Assembly: GCA_035440445.1 (NCBI GenBank)
Contig: DAORMJ010000003.1
Coordinates: 148,441 to 212,440 of the forward strand
Direction: 5' to 3'
Origin: Ga0077548 sp035440445
Lineage (GTDB): Bacteria > Pseudomonadota > Alphaproteobacteria > Rhizobiales > Xanthobacteraceae
Length of the DNA stretch: 64,000 nucleotides
The notes beneath the pieces were generated by a model. It was not told the origin of the DNA, ran no database searches, and was given only the letters and a program-made list of their open reading frames with translations. Position numbers and translations under genes: made by a program. Positions within the stretch are counted from its first letter, which is position 1, and each line of letters begins with the position of its first letter. Below, piece after piece: positions 41,495-50,156 of this stretch.

Positions 41495-42865
41495 ATGGCC
41501 CGCGACCAGATAGATATGACGCCGATCGAAACCCGCGACGAATTGGTCGCCTGGATTGCGGCGGGGGAGAAGCCGGAATCCCAATTCCGCGTCGGCACCG
41601 AACACGAAAAGATTCCGTTCCGCCTGCGCGATCACTCGCCCGTTCCCTATGAGGGACGCAACGGAATCCGCGCACTGCTCGAAGGCATGCAGCTTCTGCT
41701 CGGCTGGGAGCCGATCATGGAAGGCTCGACCATCATCGGCCTTGCCGACGTAACCGGCGGCGGCGCGATTTCGCTGGAGCCGGGCGGGCAGTTCGAGCTT
41801 TCCGGCGCGCCGCTCGAAACCATTCACCGCACCTGTGCCGAGCTGAACGCGCATCTTGCGCAGTTGAAACAGGTCGCCGATCCATTGGGAATTGGTTTCC
41901 TCGGCATTGGCATGTCGCCTGAGTGGACGCGCGAACAAACCCCGGTGATGCCCAAGGGCCGCTACAAGATCATGTCGAACTACATGCCGAAGGTCGGCTC
42001 GCTCGGCCTCGACATGATGTTCCGCACCTGCACCGTGCAGGCCAATCTCGATTTTTCGAGCGAGGCCGACATGGTGAAGAAGCTGCGCGTTTCGCTAGCG
42101 CTGCAGCCGATCGCGACTGCGCTGTTTGCGAATTCGCCCTTCACCGAAGGCAAGCCCAACGGCTATCTCTCGTTCCGCTCGCATATCTGGGAAGACACCG
42201 ACAACGCGCGGGCGGGCATGCTGCCCTTCGCCTTCGAAGACGGTATGGGCTACGAGCGCTATGTCGATTACGCGCTCGACGTGCCGATGTATTTCATCAA
42301 GCGCGGCAATGACTACATCGACGTCGCCGGTTCGTCGTTCCGCGACCTGCTTCTCGGCAAACACGCGGCCGTCCCCGGCGAACGCGCGACGATCTCTGAC
42401 TGGGCCAATCACCTGAGCACGATCTTTCCGGAAGTGCGCCTCAAGCGCTATCTGGAAATGCGCGGTGCGGATGCCGGCCCCTGGAAGTCGCTCTGCGCCT
42501 TGCCAGCACTTTGGGTCGGCATTCTCTACGACAAGGTTTCGCTCGATGCGGCCTGGGAAATTGCCAAAGGCTGGAGCGAAGCGGAGCGGGAGAAGCTGCG
42601 TGCCGACGTTCCGAAGCTCGGACTGAACGCCGAGATTGCGGGCCGCAGCGTGCGCGAGATCGCGCGCGAGGTGTTGACGCTTTCCCGAAACGGCCTCGTG
42701 CGGCGCAAGCGCCAGCTTTACGACGGCCGCGACGAGTCCGATTTCCTCGAGCCGCTGGAAACCTCAGTCGAGCGCGGCGTCACGCCTGCGGAGGATCTGC
42801 TTGCGCTCTATCGCGGCGTCTGGGGCGGTTCGGTCGATCCCGCTTTCGAACTGCTGGCGTATTGA
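41495..42865 (+). CDS. gshA: Glutamate-cysteine ligase, plant/alphaproteobacterial type
   Basis: 456 residues from the ATG at 41495. FRVGTEHEKIPFRL, EPIMEGSTIIGLADVTGGGAISLEPGGQFELSGAPLETIH and YKIMSNYMPKVGSLGLDMMFRTCTVQANLDFSSEADMVKKLR are diagnostic of the plant-type (class 3) enzyme. It makes gamma-glutamylcysteine, the first step to glutathione. It follows the YbdK-like gene by 83 bases and precedes the DMT transporter by four bases. Confidence 0.94.
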   Translation: MARDQIDMTPIETRDELVAWIAAGEKPESQFRVGTEHEKIPFRLRDHSPVPYEGRNGIRALLEGMQLLLGWEPIMEGSTIIGLADVTGGGAISLEPGGQFELSGAPLETIHRTCAELNAHLAQLKQVADPLGIGFLGIGMSPEWTREQTPVMPKGRYKIMSNYMPKVGSLGLDMMFRTCTVQANLDFSSEADMVKKLRVSLALQPIATALFANSPFTEGKPNGYLSFRSHIWEDTDNARAGMLPFAFEDGMGYERYVDYALDVPMYFIKRGNDYIDVAGSSFRDLLLGKHAAVPGERATISDWANHLSTIFPEVRLKRYLEMRGADAGPWKSLCALPALWVGILYDKVSLDAAWEIAKGWSEAEREKLRADVPKLGLNAEIAGRSVREIAREVLTLSRNGLVRRKRQLYDGRDESDFLEPLETSVERGVTPAEDLLALYRGVWGGSVDPAFELLAY

Positions 42866-42869
42866 GCTC

Positions 42870-43778
42870 ATGAAAGCGCAGCCGAACGGCGGGATGACCG
42901 CCGGTGATTATGCGCTCTACGCCACCACGGTCATCATTTGGGGCGCGGCCTGGCTGCCGCTGCGCCTGCAACTCGGCGTAGTGTCGCCGGAAGTTTCTGC
43001 GGTATGGCGCTTTCTGCTCGGCGGCCTGATCGTGTTCGGCTGGCTCATCGCGGTGAAGGGCAGGGTGCGTTTCCCGCTCGCCGATCACGCGCGTTTTGCG
43101 GCCCTCGGCCTCACGATGTTCTCGCTCAACTTTCTCTTCGCCTATTACGCCGGCTTTCACCTGAACGGCGGTTTGCTTGCGATCCTGTTCTCGCTGATGG
43201 CGGTGGTGAACCCGGTCTATGCCGCTTTGCTCGGCCGCGGCGGGCTGAACGCGCGCGTCATCGCGGGCGCGGTGATCGGCGTCATTGGCGTCGCGCTTTT
43301 GTTTGGGCCGAAGGTTTTCATCGCCGAGGGGCAGGCCGGAACGCTGACGGGCGTGCTCCTGATGTTTCTGTCGGTCCTGATTTTTTCGACCGGCAATATG
43401 CTCTCGGCCGCGTTTCAGGCGCGAGGATTGCCGGTCCTTTCCGCGAATGCCTGGTCCATGCTTTACGGCACCGTGTTTCTTGCGATCCTTGCGCTTGTGC
43501 AGGGCAAGCCCTTCATCATCGAGTGGACGCCGAAATATGTGCTGTCGATTCTATGGCTCGCGGTCGCCGGCACCGCGATCGGCTTTTTCGCCTATGTGAC
43601 GCTGATCGGCCGCATCGGCACCGCGCGGACCGCCTACATCACGGTCGTGATGCCGCTCGTGGCGCTGGTGCTGTCCACTTTCTTCGAAGGCTATGTGTGG
43701 ACGATCTACGCCTTCTTCGGCGTGGCACTCGTGCTGATCGGCAATGCGATCGTGCTCTCCGCGCCCCGGCAGTCCTGA
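42870..43778 (+). CDS. DMT-superfamily EamA-type transporter
   Basis: 302 residues from the ATG at 42870 with ten predicted membrane segments in two EamA repeats. The first repeat contains IIWGAAWLPLRLQLGVVSPEVSAVWRFLLGG and the second FLSVLIFSTGNMLSAAFQARG and TAYITVVMPLVALVLSTFFEGY. Such proteins export amino acids or other metabolites; adjacency to gshA might suggest a thiol or amino-acid related substrate but that is conjecture. Confidence 0.87.
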   Translation: MKAQPNGGMTAGDYALYATTVIIWGAAWLPLRLQLGVVSPEVSAVWRFLLGGLIVFGWLIAVKGRVRFPLADHARFAALGLTMFSLNFLFAYYAGFHLNGGLLAILFSLMAVVNPVYAALLGRGGLNARVIAGAVIGVIGVALLFGPKVFIAEGQAGTLTGVLLMFLSVLIFSTGNMLSAAFQARGLPVLSANAWSMLYGTVFLAILALVQGKPFIIEWTPKYVLSILWLAVAGTAIGFFAYVTLIGRIGTARTAYITVVMPLVALVLSTFFEGYVWTIYAFFGVALVLIGNAIVLSAPRQS

Positions 43779-43797
43779 TCCTGAGCAGTCCTGATCC

Positions 43798-44328
43798 TTA
43801 GGGCGCCTTGTCAAGACGGTCGTACCCGGCGCTGAAGCCGGAGAGGCTGAGTGGTACGCCGATGCCTTCTTCCGGGGTCTGGTAGATCAGGAAGAGCGCG
43901 GTTTTGCCGCCGCGCAGCTGGCCGATCAGTTTTTCATCGAGATAGACTTCCGAGACGCAGCCGTTCGGCAGGCAGCGCACAAAGGCGGCACTTCCGATGT
44001 CGGTTTGATCGATCCGCAGACCGAGCCCCTTGGGGATCAGCACGCCGAGCGGAACCAGCACCCGCATGATGCGATTTTTGCCGTCCGCGGTCTTCAGAAT
44101 GATGACGGTGAGCCCGACATTCGGCCGGTCCTCCGCGGTGACGCTCTGGACCAGCGCACATTGCTCGGCCGGCGCGCCGGGCGCGGTTTCGCAGCGAATC
44201 TGCCAGTCATTGTGAACCGAGCGGACCGTGCCATGCTGGGCGGAAGCCGCCATCGGCCAGAATACCGCCGCCAGAAATAACGCCGTGGCTACGCGTGCCA
44301 GAAGTCGCGCGTCGAAAATGCTTCGCAT
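43798..44328 (-). CDS. Invasion-associated locus B (IalB) family protein
   Basis: 176 residues. A signal peptide ends near ASAQ at about residue 31. The mature part, WQIRCETAPGAPAEQCALVQSV, TVIILKTADGKNRIMRVLVPLGVLIPKGLGLRIDQTDIGSAAFVRCLPNGCVSEVYLDEKL, is a clear IalB domain with four Cys in the pattern expected for two disulfides. Bartonella IalB affects erythrocyte invasion, but the family is widespread in free-living Rhizobiales, so no virulence role should be assumed. A hairpin lies just before its ribosome binding site. Confidence 0.9.
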   Translation of the reverse strand: MRSIFDARLLARVATALFLAAVFWPMAASAQHGTVRSVHNDWQIRCETAPGAPAEQCALVQSVTAEDRPNVGLTVIILKTADGKNRIMRVLVPLGVLIPKGLGLRIDQTDIGSAAFVRCLPNGCVSEVYLDEKLIGQLRGGKTALFLIYQTPEEGIGVPLSLSGFSAGYDRLDKAP

Positions 44329-44655
44329 CCGCCTCTCCCGGGGTCGAATCGCTTCGACCCGATCGTCCGCCCATTGTCAGAACCGGGTACATCGCTGTTC
44401 GCCCATGTCAAGAATAGGGCCGCCCGCGATCTTCTCCCGTGAGCAGGCGTTGCGGCATTTCCGGGAGTGTGGTTCATCTGCCGGTGACACCGGCGAACGG
44501 GCCGGTTTGCCGCCCAAAAGGCTGCGAACGCGGCAATGAGCCGCCTCGGGAAGCGTTCCCGGGATACCTGTGAGCGGTGTAGTTTACTTGAAGGATTCTA
44601 GGGTCGTTCCGGGCCCGGCGCCGGCATTCCGGCGAAATTCTGGAGACGAGTTGAA
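44329..44655. other. 327-base region between divergent ialB and the cox operon
   Basis: No gene is seen. It contains the ialB leader hairpin at 44341-44360 and an inverted repeat CGGGAA/TTCCCG at 44547-44561, and it must hold the cox operon promoter, for which no convincing -35/-10 pair could be chosen. The GGAG site before coxB is at the right-hand end. Confidence 0.5.
44341..44360 (-). promoter_or_regulatory. Hairpin directly upstream of the ialB ribosome binding site
   Basis: GGGTCGAA and TTCGACCC form a perfect 8-base stem around a 4-base loop. On the ialB mRNA it sits immediately before CGGGAGAGG, the Shine-Dalgarno region 12 bases upstream of the start codon. Confidence 0.45.
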
Positions 44656-45513
44656 ATGAGCAAGGCTTGGGGTGGGGCGATTCGCAGGCTCGCGGGGTTT
44701 GCCTTGGCGGTGACCGTTTTTGGCTGGAGTGCCGCAGCACTCGCCGGTACGGGGCAGCCTTCGCCGTGGCAGATGGGTTTCCAGGGTTCGGCGTCCCCGA
44801 TCATGGACCAGATCAACCAGTTTCACTGGTGGCTGCTCATCGTCTGTACGGTGATCACGCTTTTCGTGCTGGTGCTGCTGATCATCGTGTTCGTTCGCTT
44901 TAACGAGAAGGCCAATCCGACGCCCTCGACCACGACGCATCACACCTTGCTCGAAGTCGCATGGACGGTGCTTCCGGTCATTATTCTCGTCGCGCTCGCG
45001 ATCCCGTCGTTCCGTCTTCTGTTCAACCAACTCCATACGCCGACGGCCGATCTGACCGTGAAGGCGACCGGCACCGCCGGCTGGACCTGGGTTTACGAAT
45101 ATCCGGACCACAACGGCCTCAACTTCATTTCCTCGATCATTCCGGACAATAAGCTGCAGCCCGGCCAGCCGCGCCTCCTGTCGGTCGATAACGAACTCGT
45201 GGTGCCAGTGAACAAGGTCGTCCGCGTTCAGGTCACTGCGGAAGGTATCATTCACGCCTTCGCGGTTCCTTCGTTCGGCGTGAAGATCGACGCGATTCCG
45301 GGCCGTCTCAACGAAACCTGGTTCAAGGCGACCAAGACCGGCTGGTTCTACGGTCAGTGCTCCGAACTCTGCGGCATCAACCACGCCTATATGCCGATCG
45401 CGGTTCGCGTCGTGACCGAAGAAGAATTTGCGAAGTGGCTCGAGGACGCGAAGAAGAAATTCGCGACGGCCCCTGAACCGAATCCGGCGCTCGTCGCCGA
45501 CAACAAGAACTAA
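44656..45513 (+). CDS. coxB: Cytochrome c oxidase subunit II
   Basis: 285 residues. A signal peptide/leader (to about 30) and two membrane spans (61-81 and 103-123) precede the periplasmic cupredoxin domain. All CuA ligands are present: His200 in GIIHAFAVPSFGVK, Cys235, Glu237, Cys239, His243 and Met246 in CSELCGINHAYM. The aromatic electron-entry patch is WTWVYEYPDH. It accepts electrons from cytochrome c. It opens the operon for an aa3-type oxidase. Confidence 0.96.
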   Translation: MSKAWGGAIRRLAGFALAVTVFGWSAAALAGTGQPSPWQMGFQGSASPIMDQINQFHWWLLIVCTVITLFVLVLLIIVFVRFNEKANPTPSTTTHHTLLEVAWTVLPVIILVALAIPSFRLLFNQLHTPTADLTVKATGTAGWTWVYEYPDHNGLNFISSIIPDNKLQPGQPRLLSVDNELVVPVNKVVRVQVTAEGIIHAFAVPSFGVKIDAIPGRLNETWFKATKTGWFYGQCSELCGINHAYMPIAVRVVTEEEFAKWLEDAKKKFATAPEPNPALVADNKN

Positions 45514-45549
45514 GCGCGCTTTTCCGCGCGGAAAGTATCGAGGCAAGCC

Positions 45550-47172
45550 ATGGCAAATCCGGCCCAAGCCCACAGCCACGCACACGATCACCACGACGAC
45601 CATCACGCGCCGACGGGATGGCGCCGCTGGTTGTTGTCCACCAACCATAAGGATATCGGCACGCTCTATCTGATCGCGTCGATCTGCGCGGGCGTGCTGG
45701 GCGGGCTGCTTTCGGTCGCGATGCGCCTCGAGCTGATGCATCCGGGTCTCCAGTATTTCCCCGACGCGCACATGTTCAACGCCTTCGTGACGGCCCACGG
45801 CCTGATCATGGTGTTCTTCATGATCATGCCGGCGCTGATCGGCGGTTTCGGCAACTGGTTCGTTCCGATCATGATCGGTGCGCCGGACATGGCGTTCCCG
45901 CGCATGAACAACATCTCGTTTTGGCTCCTGATCGCCGCGATCATCCTCCTGGTGATCTCCATGTTCGTGCCGGGTCCTTCGGGCGGCTACGGTTTCGGTG
46001 GCGGCTGGACTGCTTATCCGCCGCTTTCGTCGAAGGCCGGTCACCCCGGTCCGGCGATGGATCTGGCGATCTTCTCGCTGCACATCGCGGGAGCGTCCTC
46101 GATCCTCGGCGCGATCAATTTCATCACCACGATCCTGAACATGCGCGCGCCGGGCATGACGCTGCACAAGATGCCGCTATTCGTCTGGTCGGTGCTGGTC
46201 ACGGCCTTCCTGCTGCTGTTGGCGCTGCCGGTGCTCGCGGGTGCCATCACGATGCTGCTGACGGATCGAAACTTCGGCACGACATTCTTCAATCCTGCCG
46301 GTGGCGGCGATCCTATCCTCTACCAGCATCTGTTCTGGTTCTTCGGTCATCCCGAAGTGTACATTCTCATTCTGCCGGCCTTCGGCATCATCTCGCAGAT
46401 CATCTCGACCTTCTCAAAGAAGCCGATCTTCGGCTATCTCGGCATGGCTTACGCGATGGTCGCGATCGGCGTCGTCGGCTTCGTGGTTTGGGCGCACCAC
46501 ATGTACACCGTCGGCATGTCGTCGACCGCGCAGGCGTACTTCATGGTCGCGACCATGGTGATCGCGGTGCCGACCGGCGTGAAGATCTTCTCCTGGATCG
46601 CGACGATGTGGGGCGGCTCGATCCGCTTCACCGCGCCGATGATGTTCTCGGTCGGCCTGATCTTCCTGTTCACGCTCGGTGGCGTGACCGGCGTGATCCT
46701 GTCGAACGCGGGCGTCGATCGCGCGTTCCACGACACCTATTATGTCGTCGCGCACTTCCACTACACGATGTCGCTCGGCGCGACCTTCGGCATCTTCGCG
46801 GGCTGGTATTACTGGTTCCCGAAAATGTTCGGCTACATGTATTCGGAAACGCTCGCGAAGCTGCATTTCTGGACGACGTTCATCGGCGTCAACCTGATCT
46901 TCTTCCCGCAGCACTTCCTGGGTCTTGCCGGCATGCCGCGCCGCTACGCCGATTATCCGGACGCCTATGCAGGCTGGAACTTCGTGTCCTCGATCGGCTC
47001 CTACATCTCCGCGGCCGGCGTGTTGATCTTCCTCTTCACGATCGTGCACGCCTTCTCGAAGAAGGTAAAAGCCGCCGACAATCCGTGGGGCGTCGGCGCA
47101 ACGACGCTCGAGTGGACGGTGTCTTCGCCGCCGCCGTTCCACACCTTCGAGCGCCTGCCGCAGGTGAAGTGA
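45550..47172 (+). CDS. coxA: Cytochrome c oxidase subunit I
   Basis: 540 residues with twelve membrane segments. Heme a ligand His is in FVTAHGLIMVFF; the CuB and Tyr-crosslink site is WFFGHPEVYILILPAFG with the D/K-channel Glu; the remaining CuB His pair is VWAHHMYTVG; heme a3 and heme a His are in DTYYVVAHFHYTMSLGA. It reduces O2 and pumps protons. A His-rich N-terminal HSHAHDHHDDHH tail may hold metal. It is followed by two hairpins before ctaB. Confidence 0.97.
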   Translation: MANPAQAHSHAHDHHDDHHAPTGWRRWLLSTNHKDIGTLYLIASICAGVLGGLLSVAMRLELMHPGLQYFPDAHMFNAFVTAHGLIMVFFMIMPALIGGFGNWFVPIMIGAPDMAFPRMNNISFWLLIAAIILLVISMFVPGPSGGYGFGGGWTAYPPLSSKAGHPGPAMDLAIFSLHIAGASSILGAINFITTILNMRAPGMTLHKMPLFVWSVLVTAFLLLLALPVLAGAITMLLTDRNFGTTFFNPAGGGDPILYQHLFWFFGHPEVYILILPAFGIISQIISTFSKKPIFGYLGMAYAMVAIGVVGFVVWAHHMYTVGMSSTAQAYFMVATMVIAVPTGVKIFSWIATMWGGSIRFTAPMMFSVGLIFLFTLGGVTGVILSNAGVDRAFHDTYYVVAHFHYTMSLGATFGIFAGWYYWFPKMFGYMYSETLAKLHFWTTFIGVNLIFFPQHFLGLAGMPRRYADYPDAYAGWNFVSSIGSYISAAGVLIFLFTIVHAFSKKVKAADNPWGVGATTLEWTVSSPPPFHTFERLPQVK

Positions 47173-47190
47173 TTTTCGTCGCTATCCTGC

Positions 47191-47212
47191 GCAAGCCGGC
47201 CTGCCGGCTTGC
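47191..47212 (+). other. Hairpin after coxA
   Basis: GCAAGCCGGC (47191-47200) and GCCGGCTTGC (47203-47212) are perfect inverse complements with two bases between them, 18 bases after the coxA stop. Confidence 0.55.
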
Positions 47213-47233
47213 ATGCCGGACTTGAATCCAAGA

Positions 47234-47258
47234 CCGGCGGGCGCCAAAGGCCCGCCGG
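47234..47258 (+). terminator. Second hairpin between coxA and ctaB, possible attenuator
   Basis: CCGGCGGGC (47234-47242) pairs with GCCCGCCGG (47250-47258) around GCCAAAG and is followed by AACTTTTA. It may reduce transcription into the assembly genes ctaB, coxF and ctaG relative to the structural genes. Confidence 0.5.
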
Positions 47259-47323
47259 AACTTTTACAGGGAAAGGCATGAGTTCCGTCTTTCTTTGAGT
47301 TAGTCAAAGTCGAAACCGTACCG

Positions 47324-48244
47324 ATGTCGCTCGTTTCAGAAGAACGCTCTGCCCGCGCCGACCAGCTCTCAGGCTTTGCCGGAGTGGAAGACTATTGGGC
47401 GCTCCTGAAGCCGCGCGTGATGTCGCTGGTCGTCTTCACCGGGCTCGTCGGCATTGTCCGGGCACCCGGCGACATTCATCCGGTGATCGGTTTCGTGGCG
47501 CTGCTCTGTATCGCGATCGGGGCGGGTGCCGCCGGTGCCCTGAACATGTGGTACGACGCGGACATCGACGCGCGCATGGATCGCACGCGCGGGCGGCCCA
47601 TTCCGGCAGGCCGGGTCGAGCCGGGCGAAGCCATGGTCTTCGGCCTGTTTCTTTCCGCCGCTTCCGTGATCATTCTCGGCCTGATGGTCGGCATGCTCGC
47701 CGGTGCACTGCTGGCTTTCACGATCTTCTTCTATGCCGTCGTCTATTCGATGTGGCTCAAGCGGGCGACGCCGCAGAACATCGTCATCGGTGGTGCGGCA
47801 GGCGCGCTTCCGCCGGTCATCGGCTGGGCTTCGGTGACGGGCAATGTTTCGCTCGAGCCGCTTCTCCTCTTCACGCTGATCTTCATCTGGACGCCGCCGC
47901 ACTTCTGGGCGCTCGCGCTCCTGAAGAAGCGCGACTACGAGCGCGCGGGCGTGCCGATGTTGCCGAACGTCGCGGGCGACGATGAAACCCGCCGCCAGAT
48001 CTGGCTCTATTCGCTCTTGCTCGCGCCGCTGGGCGTCGCTCCCTTCGCGCTCGGCATGACCGGCTGGCTCTACGGCGCGGTCTCGATCGCGCTCGGCGTC
48101 CTCTTCCTCGTCTTCGCCTGGCAGGTCTATCGCAAGCGGGAAGGCGAACCCGCCGAACGCGCGGCCAAGCATCTTTTCGCGTATTCGATCCTATACCTGT
48201 TCCTGCTCTTCGCGGTTCTGCTTGTCGAAGGAATGGCACGGTGA
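47324..48244 (+). CDS. ctaB: Protoheme IX farnesyltransferase (heme O synthase)
   Basis: 306 residues with nine membrane segments. Prenyl-diphosphate site NMWYDADIDARMDRTRGRPIPAG, LKRATPQNIVIGGAAGALPPVIGWASVTG and the second site KKRDYERAGVPMLPNVAGDDETRRQI are diagnostic. It farnesylates heme B for the heme A branch used by CoxA. Its last four bases (GTGA) overlap the coxF start. Confidence 0.96.
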   Translation: MSLVSEERSARADQLSGFAGVEDYWALLKPRVMSLVVFTGLVGIVRAPGDIHPVIGFVALLCIAIGAGAAGALNMWYDADIDARMDRTRGRPIPAGRVEPGEAMVFGLFLSAASVIILGLMVGMLAGALLAFTIFFYAVVYSMWLKRATPQNIVIGGAAGALPPVIGWASVTGNVSLEPLLLFTLIFIWTPPHFWALALLKKRDYERAGVPMLPNVAGDDETRRQIWLYSLLLAPLGVAPFALGMTGWLYGAVSIALGVLFLVFAWQVYRKREGEPAERAAKHLFAYSILYLFLLFAVLLVEGMAR

Positions 48245-48432
48245 ACGCAATGTCCGACGATAAGGGCGTAGTACTGACGGAAGCGCAGAAGAAGAGCCGC
48301 AAGCGCCGCTCGCTTGCGATCGCGCTCGTGCTCGCCTTCCTCTGCGTGCTGTTCTACGCGGTCACGATCGTGAAGCTCGGACCGAGCGTGATGAAGAAGG
48401 GCGATCTGCCCGCGATTACGGTGCTGGCATGA
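48241..48432 (+). CDS. coxF: CoxF-like small membrane protein of the cox operon
   Basis: 63 residues starting at a GTG overlapping the ctaB stop; an ATG at 48250 is an alternative. The N-terminal half is charged (TEAQKKSRKRRS) and is followed by one membrane span (LAIALVLAFLCVLFYAVTIV). Position between ctaB and ctaG matches the small CoxF gene of rhizobial cox operons, thought to help oxidase assembly. Direct functional evidence for the family is scant. Confidence 0.78.
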   Translation: MNAMSDDKGVVLTEAQKKSRKRRSLAIALVLAFLCVLFYAVTIVKLGPSVMKKGDLPAITVLA

Positions 48433-49022
48433 GCAGCGAACCACTTCGCGAAAAGAAGCTCGCCCGCAGCCACCGCAACGTTGCCGTTTCGCTCGTCGTG
48501 TTCGTCGCCTTCATGGTCGGCGCGTCTTACGCTGCCGTGCCGCTTTATGACTGGTTCTGCCGCACCACCGGCTTCGGCGGGGTCACGCAGGTCGCAACCG
48601 AAGCCCCGGCCAAAAAGCTGGAGCGCAAGATCCGCGTTCGCTTCGACGCCAATGTCGCCGGCGTCCCCTGGGAGTTCAAACCGGAAGTCCGCGAGATCGA
48701 GGTCAATATCGGCGAGAGCGTTCTCGTCCATTACTTTGCGACCAATGTGTCGCGCGAGGAAAGCGTCGGCACGGCGACCTATAACGTCTCGCCGCCGCAG
48801 ACGGGGCTTTATTTCGCGAAGATGCAGTGCTTCTGCTTCACCGAGCAGCGCCTCGCGCCGGGTGAAAAGATGCCGATGCCGGTGGTCTTCTTCATCCGCC
48901 CGGAAATCATGGACGACGCCGACGCGCGCGAAATTCGCACGATCACGCTGTCCTACACCTTCTTCCCGGTGGAAAAGCCGAAGCCGCTCGCGGCGGCACC
49001 GGCCGCCGCGAAGACCCAATAA
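48429..49022 (+). CDS. ctaG: Cytochrome c oxidase assembly protein CtaG (Cox11)
   Basis: 197 residues. One N-terminal membrane span (VAVSLVVFVAFMVGASYAAVPLYDWFC) anchors a periplasmic Ig-like domain with the copper-binding CFCF motif in FAKMQCFCFTEQRLAPGEKMPMPVVFFI. It delivers copper to the CuB site of CoxA. The start overlaps the coxF stop as ATGA. Confidence 0.95.
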   Translation: MSSEPLREKKLARSHRNVAVSLVVFVAFMVGASYAAVPLYDWFCRTTGFGGVTQVATEAPAKKLERKIRVRFDANVAGVPWEFKPEVREIEVNIGESVLVHYFATNVSREESVGTATYNVSPPQTGLYFAKMQCFCFTEQRLAPGEKMPMPVVFFIRPEIMDDADAREIRTITLSYTFFPVEKPKPLAAAPAAAKTQ

Positions 49023-49231
49023 CGCGTGAGCGGAGCCGGACGCCGGTTCCGCCTCATGCGACGAACGAGAACGAAACCCGCCTTGCCGCTCGCAGCGAGG
49101 CGCTGATACAAACGGCCAGATACTGGCCCAAGGTGACGTCCAAGGGGGCGCCCGAAGCTAGCTCTGGCCGGTTAGGGCTTTAAGAATTGATCGGTTCCGG
49201 GCGAACCCGGCATCGAGTGGAGAGAACGAAA

Positions 49232-50080
49232 ATGGCCGATGCGCACGCGAAACCGCAACACGATTACCATCTCGTCGACCCGAGTCCGTGGCCGATCCTC
49301 GGCTCGTTCTTCGCGCTGGTCATGGCGATCGGCGCGGTAATCTGGATGCGCGGCGGCACGTCGCTGGTGCTCCTCGGTGCCACGCTCGGCGTCATCTATG
49401 TGATGATCGTCTGGTGGCGCGACATCGTGATCGAAGCCCAGACCGGCTATCACACCCGCGTGGTGCAGATCCATCTGCGCTACGGCATGATCCTCTTCAT
49501 TGCTTCCGAGGTCATGTTCTTCGTCGCGTGGTTCTGGGCTTATTTCGACGCCGCGTTCTTCCCCGGCGAAGTACATCAATACATGCGCACCGAATTGCTC
49601 GGCGGTGTCTGGCCGCCGAAGCCCGCCGAAAACTTCAAGGGCACCTTCGACCCCTGGCATCTGCCGCTCCTAAACACGCTGATCCTGCTGACCTCCGGCA
49701 CGACGGTCACCTGGGCGCATCACGCGATCCTCGAAGGCGACCGCAAGTCCGCGAAACAGGCGCTCTGGCTCACGGTGGCGCTCGGCGCACTCTTCAGCTG
49801 CGTGCAGGTCTATGAATACATGCATGCCGGCTTCACCTTCCACGGCCACATCTATGGCGCAGCCTTCTTCATGGCGACCGGCTTCCACGGTTTCCACGTG
49901 CTGGTCGGAACGATCTTCCTCGCCGTCTGCCTCTATCGCCTCTATCTCGGTCACTTCACGCCGACGCATCACTTCGGCTTCGAGGCGGCGGCCTGGTACT
50001 GGCACTTCGTTGACGTCGTGTGGCTGTTCCTCTTCGTCTGGATTTACGTCTGGGGCGCGGGCACGCCGCTCGCGCACTAG
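49232..50080 (+). CDS. coxC: Cytochrome c oxidase subunit III
   Basis: 282 residues from the ATG at 49232, which has GGAGAGAACG upstream; the frame extends to 49187 without family residues. Seven membrane segments and the signatures HYHLVDPSPWPILGS-like N-terminus, GMILFIASEVMFFVAWFWAYF, TSGTTVTWAHHAIL, GFHGFHVLVGTIFLAVCL and FEAAAWYWHFVDVVWLFLF identify it. It stabilises the oxidase core. Confidence 0.96.
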   Translation: MADAHAKPQHDYHLVDPSPWPILGSFFALVMAIGAVIWMRGGTSLVLLGATLGVIYVMIVWWRDIVIEAQTGYHTRVVQIHLRYGMILFIASEVMFFVAWFWAYFDAAFFPGEVHQYMRTELLGGVWPPKPAENFKGTFDPWHLPLLNTLILLTSGTTVTWAHHAILEGDRKSAKQALWLTVALGALFSCVQVYEYMHAGFTFHGHIYGAAFFMATGFHGFHVLVGTIFLAVCLYRLYLGHFTPTHHFGFEAAAWYWHFVDVVWLFLFVWIYVWGAGTPLAH

Positions 50081-50094
50081 AGCATGATCCCGAA

Positions 50095-50125
50095 GAGTGA
50101 GGCTCAAATCATTTGAATCTCACTC
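50095..50125. repeat. Two-part palindrome between coxC and the DUF983 gene
   Basis: GAGTGAG (50095-50101) pairs with CTCACTC (50119-50125), and inside TCAAA pairs with TTTGA around TCA. The preceding AGAGCATGATCCCGAA resembles the edge of a dispersed rhizobial palindromic repeat as I remember it. It could act as a terminator or mRNA end for coxC. Confidence 0.5.
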
Positions 50126-50156
50126 TCGTGCCGCAATCGCAGGATAGAGGGCGGAG

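Noticed and set aside
43798..44328. IalB-family gene as evidence of pathogenicity
   Set aside because: The family is common in free-living and plant-associated Rhizobiales, and no other virulence loci are present.
44584..46167. Minus-strand open frame of 527 codons opposite coxB and coxA
   Set aside because: The translation is a run of Arg/Asp/His/Glu typical of antisense to membrane-protein genes; the cox genes are unambiguous.
45921..47225. Plus-strand frame of 434 codons inside coxA
   Set aside because: It is a shifted frame of coxA, whose own frame contains all heme and copper ligands.
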